Assembly: GCA_030430385.1 (NCBI GenBank)
Contig: JAUIFO010000002.1
Span: 248,001-312,000 of the forward strand
Reading direction: 5' to 3'
Source of the DNA: Bacteroidia bacterium
GTDB taxonomy: Bacteria; Bacteroidota; Bacteroidia; Flavobacteriales; Flavobacteriaceae
DNA length: 64,000 bases
Shown here: in pieces, positions 58,376-64,000 of the stretch
Layout of the letters: every line of letters starts with the position of its first letter
Numbering within the stretch: position 1 is the stretch's first letter
The notes under the pieces: generated by a model
What the model was told of the DNA's origin: nothing
Seen by the model: only the letters and a program-made list of their open reading frames with translations
Databases searched by the model: none
Made by a program: the position numbers and the translations under genes

Positions 58376-60817
58376 TTATTTTTTAATAAACTTTTTATTG
58401 GTAATTGTGCTTTCAGAAATGATACTCAAGATATAGTTGCCGGCACTTAAGCTAGACACATCTATTTGTTTAGAATTATTGAAAGAATTTGCCATAATGC
58501 GTCTTCCACTAATGTCATAGATATTGTAGATAGCATTTTCAAGGTTTAATCCAGTAGATACATTTAATATGTTATTTGTTGGATTTGGAGACAACATTAA
58601 ATCACCAGCTAAGCTTTCGTCATCAACACCTAGTATATCACAAGACTCACCTGAACCTTCTACAGCAGTAAAGGCTTGGTTAATAGCAGGGGCGAAATAA
58701 ACTTCACAATCTGAGTTAGGCCAATACACAATAACATGAGACACTTCAGTTTCTGTACCAATTCCGAAATGCGTATTTAATGAGCTCATATATTCAAACC
58801 CTTCACCACTTCTTACGTCTCTAATTTGTACACCATTAGGCGTATAAATTTCGACACGTGCACCAATTCCATCGATATTACTCGCTGTACCAACAGTATT
58901 GATTTTGATCCAGTTATTACTAGTGGTTTGGTTCCAGTAAATGTTTCCATTGTAATAAGCATCTAAGAATCCATCATTGTTTAGATCGCCAATAGAACCA
59001 TTTTTATAGTTAATTTGAGAAGCATCAGCGTCTTCAAAAGTCATATCACCTCTACCATAAAGAATGGTTCCGTTACATAAAATATCAAGGTAACCATCAT
59101 TATCGATATCGTGACTAATATTCTCATGACCATTAGGAGGAGAGCTCACACCAGCACCAGCTGTTACGTCAGTAAATGATCCATCTCCATTATTTCTCAT
59201 CAGTTTATGAGCACCAGAACTAGCGCCAACGAACACATCCATATCACCGTCATTATCATAATCTCCCCAAGTAGAAGACCAAGTTTGCATTGGGTCGTTA
59301 AGTCCTAAAGCAGCAGCATTTTCAGTGTAAGTACCTGTGTCACTATCGTAGGTTAACATAACGTTTGTACGTCTAGCTGTTTCACCACCACATTTCGCGA
59401 TGAACAAATCTAAATCTCTATCGTTGTCATAATCAATCCAGATTGATCCATAATCACCACCAGAAGGGTAATCTCCTAAGTTAAAAGGCGCTCCAGCAGT
59501 AATACCAGATTGGTAGAATGTAAAATTACCACTACCATCATTGATATAATATACATTTGGCTCAACGTCGTGACACACAAAAGCATCCATATGACCATCT
59601 CTATTAATATCAGCAAAGTTTGAGCGTTGCGAGAAGACATAATCAGAACCAGATAGTTCAGTAAAACCAGTTCCTGAGTCATTTGCTTTCATAAACGTTA
59701 CACCACTACCAGCACCATATAACAGGTCTGTATAGCCATTCGCATCAAAATCTGCAGCAGCCATACTCCAAGAAGGAAGGTAGTTAGCATCAGGAGTTGT
59801 GATATTAACTTCATTAAATCCACCAGAACTTAATTGGTAATGAATATTAACGTTTGTTGAAGAAACAGAAACGATATCATCAAGGTGATCACCATTCATA
59901 TCAACCACAGCTAAATCATAACCTCCAATTCCCATTGACTGTGTCGTAAAATTAACTCTAGAAGGGATTAATGTTGAGAAATAAACTGGTCCAACCCAAT
60001 TGCTGTAATCGGATCCACCACAATAGCCTCTTACATATACTTCAAAATCGGTACTGTCTGTTAATCCAGTTAATTCATGCGGATCATTAGTTGTTGTTGC
60101 AACTCCAGATTCTGTAGGTATACCAGTGCCTACAGCTTGAACGACTATTTCCCAAGAAGTTTCTACATCACCTGGCAACCAGTAGATATTTGCGCTGTCT
60201 GTAGAAACATTAGCGACAAACAAACCAGTAATATTTGGACAAGCAGGAGGAACTTCTGATCTTATTGTAGGAGAGCTAAAGCAAAACCCCCAACCATAAG
60301 AGTTGTTATCGTCATATAAAATCCTGTATTTAAAATTTGAAAGTTCAGATCCTGTGAAAGAAGCAATGCTTATCGTTTCATTTACAGGTTGCATAGCACC
60401 ATTACAAAAATTAGATGTAGGTGCACCATTCGTTTGAATTAATTCAGAACCAAAATTTTGCCAATTATTTCCACCATCCGTTGAATATTGCAACCACAAT
60501 TCTTCATTAGCAAAAGTATTTAACACATAAGAACTAGTAACGGTAATCCAAGTTTCTCCAGCATTAAAAGCAGCTGTTAAATCGATGATGTCAGATTCGG
60601 CAGCAATCACATTGTAGGAGTTTGAACCAGCTTCATCTTCATCAAACGAAAAGGTTGATGAGCTATCTGTTGGGTCATCGGTAAAATACAATGGATTGTC
60701 ATCGTAGGAACCTGTAATAGACCAATCACTATTTGGCCAATTAGCAGGTAGGTTTATGACTTGCGCTATCGAACAATAAGACATCACAAGACAAGCTATT
60801 AATGTAATTTTTTTCAT
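58376..60817 (-). CDS. Secreted VCBS/FG-GAP protein with ASPIC/UnbV and T9SS sorting domains
   Basis: The 813-residue protein has a signal peptide (LIACLVMSYCSIAQ), an N-terminal MAM-like/beta region with WGFCFSSPTI, a fibronectin III-like domain (about 195-285), at least seven Asp-rich calcium-binding loops of the type DMNGDHLDDIV, DFDANGYTDLL, DYDNDGDMDVF, an ASPIC/UnbV end (GIGARVEIYTPNGVQIRDV), and a type A T9SS tail (SPNPTNNILNVS, KFIKK). It is exported by T9SS and probably surface-attached. Part of a tandem family. Confidence 0.93.
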   Translation of the reverse strand: MKKITLIACLVMSYCSIAQVINLPANWPNSDWSITGSYDDNPLYFTDDPTDSSSTFSFDEDEAGSNSYNVIAAESDIIDLTAAFNAGETWITVTSSYVLNTFANEELWLQYSTDGGNNWQNFGSELIQTNGAPTSNFCNGAMQPVNETISIASFTGSELSNFKYRILYDDNNSYGWGFCFSSPTIRSEVPPACPNITGLFVANVSTDSANIYWLPGDVETSWEIVVQAVGTGIPTESGVATTTNDPHELTGLTDSTDFEVYVRGYCGGSDYSNWVGPVYFSTLIPSRVNFTTQSMGIGGYDLAVVDMNGDHLDDIVSVSSTNVNIHYQLSSGGFNEVNITTPDANYLPSWSMAAADFDANGYTDLLYGAGSGVTFMKANDSGTGFTELSGSDYVFSQRSNFADINRDGHMDAFVCHDVEPNVYYINDGSGNFTFYQSGITAGAPFNLGDYPSGGDYGSIWIDYDNDRDLDLFIAKCGGETARRTNVMLTYDSDTGTYTENAAALGLNDPMQTWSSTWGDYDNDGDMDVFVGASSGAHKLMRNNGDGSFTDVTAGAGVSSPPNGHENISHDIDNDGYLDILCNGTILYGRGDMTFEDADASQINYKNGSIGDLNNDGFLDAYYNGNIYWNQTTSNNWIKINTVGTASNIDGIGARVEIYTPNGVQIRDVRSGEGFEYMSSLNTHFGIGTETEVSHVIVYWPNSDCEVYFAPAINQAFTAVEGSGESCDILGVDDESLAGDLMLSPNPTNNILNVSTGLNLENAIYNIYDISGRRIMANSFNNSKQIDVSSLSAGNYILSIISESTITNKKFIKK

Positions 60818-60854
60818 AGTTATTTTGTTAGATTAGTTAAGTTTCTAAAGATAA

Positions 60855-60885
60855 TAAAAAAACCTCTAAATTTACTTTAGAGGTT
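60855..60885 (-). terminator. Terminator after the 60920-63358 gene
   Basis: AACCTCTAAA (60861-60870) pairs with TTTAGAGGTT (60876-60885). On the minus strand a T run follows. Similar in sequence to the terminator at 63396-63430, showing that the duplication includes the flank. Confidence 0.85.
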
Positions 60886-60919
60886 CTTATAAAACGTTTG
60901 TTATTAATCAATTACTTCA

Positions 60920-63358
60920 TTATTGTTTGATAAACTTTTGGTTTGTAATTGTACGTTCTGAAATTACACTTAAAATATAATTTCCAGCACTTAAATTCGA
61001 AACATCAATAGTATTTGAGTTGTTTAATGAATTTGTCATTACACGTCTTCCACTTATATCATAAATGTTAAACACTGCATTTTCAAGTGATAAACTTGTA
61101 TTGATATTTAATATGCTTCTAGTTGGATTAGGTGAAATTGATAACTCAGAAGACAATGTTTCATCATCAACACCTAATGTGTCACAAGACGCTCCTGTAC
61201 CTTCAATAGCAGTAAATGCCTGATTAATAGGAGGATTTATAAACATTTCACATTCTGAGTTTGGCCAATAGATAATAATATGAGAGATAGCAGTATCAGT
61301 TCCAATTCCGAAATGAGTATTCATTGTACTCATATATTCAAACCCTTCACCACTTCTTACATCTCTAATTTGTGTGCCACTAGCTGTATATATTTCAACA
61401 CGCGCACCAATTCCATCGATATTACTCGCTGTACCAACCGTATTAATTGTAATCCAATTATTAGTTGTTCCAAGACTCCAATATATTTCACCATCATAAT
61501 AAGCATCTAGGAATCCATCATTGTTTAGATCACCAATAGAACCATTTTTATAATCGATTTGAGAAGCGTCAGCGTCTTCAAAAGTTAAATCACCTTTACC
61601 ATATAGAATCGTTCCATTACATAAGATATCTAAATAGCCATCATTGTCAATATCATGACTAATATTTTCATGTCCTGTAGGAGCAGAACTTACGCCAGCT
61701 CCAGTAGTTACATTTGTAAACGAACCATCACCATTATTTCTCATCAGTTTATGAGCACCAGAACTAGCTCCAACGAATACATCCATATCACCATCATTAT
61801 CATAATCTGCCCAAGAAGAAGACCAAGTTTGCATTGGATCGTTAAGTCCTAAAGCCGTTGCATTCTCAGAATATGTATTTGTATCACTATCATAGGTTAG
61901 CATAACGTTTGTACGTCTAGCGGTTTCACCACCACATTTCGCGATAAACATATCTAAATCTCTGTCGTTGTCATAATCAATCCAAATCGATCCATAATTA
62001 CCACCAGAAGGGTAATCTCCTAGATTATAAGGTGCTCCAGCTGTAACATTAGATTGGTAAAACGTTAGGTTTCCAGATCCATCATTAATGTAATATACAT
62101 TTGGTTCAACATCATGACATACAAAAGCATCTAGATGGCCATCCCTATTAATATCAGCAAAATTTGAACGCTGAGAAAAAACATATTCAGAACCAGATAG
62201 TTCAGTAAAACCAGTTCCCATATTATTCGCCTTCATAAACGTTACACCACTACCAGCACCATATAAAAGGTCTGTGTAACCATTTGCATCAAAATCTGCA
62301 GCAGCCATACTCCAAGAAGGAAGGAAGTTAGCATTAGGAGTCGCGATATCAACCTCATTAAATCCACCAGAACTTAATTGGTAATGAATATTAACGTTTG
62401 TTGAAGTTACAGATACGATATCATCAAGATGATCACCATCCATATCAACAACAGCTAAGTCATAACCACCAATATTCATATCTTGGCGCGAAAAATTAAC
62501 TCTAGCAGGAACTAAGGTTGTAAAATTAACTGGACCTACCCAGTCACTATAATCAGATCCACCGCAAAACCCTCTAACATATATTTCGTAAGAGGTGTTG
62601 GTATCAAGACCAGTAATTACATAAGGATTATTTGTGTTCGTAAATGTTCCAGATCCAGCTGGAATACCTGTTCCAGGAGACTGTACTGCTATTTCCCAGG
62701 AATTATCTAAAGCACCAGCATCCCAGAATACATTAGCACCATCCAATGTCACGTATGTCACATTAAGGTTACTAATATTTGGACATGCAGGAGGTGTTGT
62801 AGACGTAATTGTTGGTGAGTCAAAACAAAAGCCCCAACCATATGATGTGTTATCATCATATAAGATTCTGTATTTAAAATTAGTTAGCTGAGAAGGCGTA
62901 AATGAATTAATAACAACACTTCTTTCTACTAATTCTGGACTGCCATTACAAAAATTAACATTTGGAGCATTGTTAGTTTCAGTCAACTCCTCACCCATAT
63001 TCTCCCAAGTCGCTCCTCCATCTGTAGAATATTGAATTCTCAAATCTTCATCTTGATAGATGTTGAAAACATACATTCCAGACACTACAATTTCAGTTTC
63101 ACCAGCATTAAAAGCATCTGTCAAGTCGATTAAATCCGATTCTGCTGCTACATTATTTACAGAAGCACCACCAGCTTCATCATCATCAAAAGAAAAATTA
63201 GCAGAAACAGTCGGATTGTCTGTAAATATGTTTGGAGCTGTTTCATGACTTCCCGTAATGGTCCAATTAGCATTAGGCCAATTTGCAGGTTGATTTAATT
63301 CCTGAGCAAATGCAAAGCAAGAGATTAATAAGAATGTTAGTAATGTAATTTTTCTCAT
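60920..63358 (-). CDS. Paralogous secreted VCBS/FG-GAP protein with T9SS sorting domain
   Basis: The 812-residue protein has the same domain order as the 58376-60817 gene: signal peptide (ITLLTFLLISCFAFAQ), beta region, FN3-like domain, seven or more VCBS loops, ASPIC/UnbV and T9SS type A tail. In the middle (DFDANGYTDLLYGAGSGV to LYGKGDLTFED) the two are nearly identical by eye; the first 280 residues diverge more. ATG 63358 is chosen because the signal peptide starts there; the frame upstream adds non-conserved residues. Confidence 0.93.
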   Translation of the reverse strand: MRKITLLTFLLISCFAFAQELNQPANWPNANWTITGSHETAPNIFTDNPTVSANFSFDDDEAGGASVNNVAAESDLIDLTDAFNAGETEIVVSGMYVFNIYQDEDLRIQYSTDGGATWENMGEELTETNNAPNVNFCNGSPELVERSVVINSFTPSQLTNFKYRILYDDNTSYGWGFCFDSPTITSTTPPACPNISNLNVTYVTLDGANVFWDAGALDNSWEIAVQSPGTGIPAGSGTFTNTNNPYVITGLDTNTSYEIYVRGFCGGSDYSDWVGPVNFTTLVPARVNFSRQDMNIGGYDLAVVDMDGDHLDDIVSVTSTNVNIHYQLSSGGFNEVDIATPNANFLPSWSMAAADFDANGYTDLLYGAGSGVTFMKANNMGTGFTELSGSEYVFSQRSNFADINRDGHLDAFVCHDVEPNVYYINDGSGNLTFYQSNVTAGAPYNLGDYPSGGNYGSIWIDYDNDRDLDMFIAKCGGETARRTNVMLTYDSDTNTYSENATALGLNDPMQTWSSSWADYDNDGDMDVFVGASSGAHKLMRNNGDGSFTNVTTGAGVSSAPTGHENISHDIDNDGYLDILCNGTILYGKGDLTFEDADASQIDYKNGSIGDLNNDGFLDAYYDGEIYWSLGTTNNWITINTVGTASNIDGIGARVEIYTASGTQIRDVRSGEGFEYMSTMNTHFGIGTDTAISHIIIYWPNSECEMFINPPINQAFTAIEGTGASCDTLGVDDETLSSELSISPNPTRSILNINTSLSLENAVFNIYDISGRRVMTNSLNNSNTIDVSNLSAGNYILSVISERTITNQKFIKQ

Positions 63359-63395
63359 GATAATGTGTTTTTTTGGTAAAAAGTCCCTAAAAGTA

Positions 63396-63430
63396 ATAAA
63401 AAAAACCTCTAAATTCAATTTAGAGGTTTT
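63396..63430 (-). terminator. Terminator after the third VCBS paralogue
   Basis: AAAACCTCTAAA pairs with TTTAGAGGTTTT around TTCAA; on the minus strand it runs into a T8 stretch. Same stem as at 60855-60885. Confidence 0.88.
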
Positions 63431-63440
63431 TGGAAATAAT

Positions 63441-64000
63441 CTATTGTTTTAAAAATTTTTGAGTTTTAGTAAATTCATCTGAATGAATTCTAAGGATATA
63501 GTTTCCTGCGCTCAATTGCGAAACATCAATTGTTTCAGATTTTAATTGTGAATGCATTACCACTTTTCCACTTAAATCAAATACAGAATAGCTTGCGTTT
63601 TGAAGTGATAATTCGGTAGAGATATTTAACACGTCTTTAGTTGGAATAGGAGAAATAACCATTCCTAATGCTAGGTCTTCTTCTTCAATTCCTAATGTAT
63701 CACAAGCTGAACCAGAACCTTCAACAGCTGTATAAGACTGATTGATAGAAGGATTTATAAATTCTTCGCAATCTGAGTTAGGCCAATAAATAACAATTTT
63801 AGAAATACTAGCATCTGTTCCGATACCGAAATGTGTATTCAATGAGTTCATATATCTAAATCCGTCTCCAGATTTTACGTCTCTAATTTGAATTCCAGAA
63901 GGCGTGTGAACTTCAACACGAGCTCCAATACCGTTAATGTTTGAAGCTGTACCAACAGTGTGAATTTTTATCCAGTTGTTATTGGTTTCAGCGTTGTTGT
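63441..64000 (-). CDS. Third VCBS paralogue, C-terminal part only (N-terminus outside window)
   Basis: The frame stays open through 63851-64000 to the window edge (NNWIKIHTVGTASNINGIG), so the gene continues beyond the window. It contains the ASPIC/UnbV end (IGARVEVHTPSGIQIRDVK), NTHFGIGTDASISKIVIYW and a T9SS type A tail (SPIPTKDVLNIS, KFLKQ). It is more diverged from the other two than they are from each other. At least 186 residues are visible. Confidence 0.93.
   Translation of the reverse strand, partial: NNAETNNNWIKIHTVGTASNINGIGARVEVHTPSGIQIRDVKSGDGFRYMNSLNTHFGIGTDASISKIVIYWPNSDCEEFINPSINQSYTAVEGSGSACDTLGIEEEDLALGMVISPIPTKDVLNISTELSLQNASYSVFDLSGKVVMHSQLKSETIDVSQLSAGNYILRIHSDEFTKTQKFLKQ

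Noticed and set aside
63359..63418. 20-residue N-terminal extension of the second VCBS protein
   Set aside because: It precedes a normal signal peptide starting at ATG 63358 and overlaps the terminator region of the upstream paralogue.

Overview
The window reads as a chromosome segment of a marine-type Flavobacteriaceae (phylum Bacteroidota). Evidence for this: low GC content; promoters with the Bacteroidota -7 motif TAnnTTTG; proteins ending in type IX secretion (T9SS) sorting domains; a fused CcoN-CcoO cbb3 oxidase subunit; LytS/LytTR signalling with a Reg_prop beta-propeller; and a probable PID-CTERM small protein. I cannot name the genus or species.

Layout. 1-5300 is ordinary core genome: a TolB-like lipoprotein, an M28 peptidase, DusB, a LolC/E-type permease, RbfA and methylmalonyl-CoA epimerase. 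At 5343 a tRNA(CAT) gene serves as the attachment site of a genomic island (about 5.4-24.65 kb). The island has a tyrosine integrase; a small replication/recombination-like module (DUF3987 protein, Sak4/RecA-like ATPase, DUF3871 protein) separated by short periodic repeat arrays; an 11-kb minus-strand operon; and an accessory end (RadC-like JAB protein, XRE repressor, small unknowns). Degenerate copies of the tRNA 3' end mark the right border.

The island cargo is the most interesting part. Six tightly packed genes (11152-21979) begin with what I read as an ABC-three-component (ABC-3C) conflict system: a nuclease-like effector, a middle component and a DUF3732 ATPase. It is followed without a break by a small tail-anchored protein, a 1654-residue protein combining STAS-like, GHKL ATPase, two phosphoribosyltransferase-like folds, a zinc-knuckle and a second GHKL-like fold, and a receiver-kinase fusion. 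I infer a phosphorelay or nucleotide-sensing control arm on a nuclease defence module. I do not recognise this combination as a described system.

24.8-37.5 kb is a micro-oxic respiration region: an HMA metal chaperone, tandem universal stress protein, Crp/Fnr regulator, CcoI copper ATPase, CcoS, CcoNO, CcoQ-like, CcoP, CcoG, CcoH/FixH, a SafE/UreH-like membrane protein and HemN. Four palindromes of the form TGAY-N4-RTCA lie in this region, each exactly 35 bp upstream (start to start) of a TAnnTTTG-like -7 element. One of them serves two divergent promoters. This predicts a compact Fnr regulon.

37.6-49.4 kb holds a DUF58-transglutaminase-MoxR-TPR operon, an SH3-domain protein with a LytTR-type direct repeat in its promoter, and a LytS-type sensor kinase/LytTR regulator pair. 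49.6-55.6 kb is housekeeping: PID-CTERM protein, riboflavin synthase, PdxA, then DUF177-rpmF-fabH-accB-accC for fatty acid initiation. 55.6-58.3 kb has a structured intergenic repeat, an FAD oxidoreductase, a GreA-like protein and an ABC ATPase. 58.4-64 kb is a tandem array of at least three closely related secreted VCBS/FG-GAP proteins with T9SS tails; the third is cut by the window edge.
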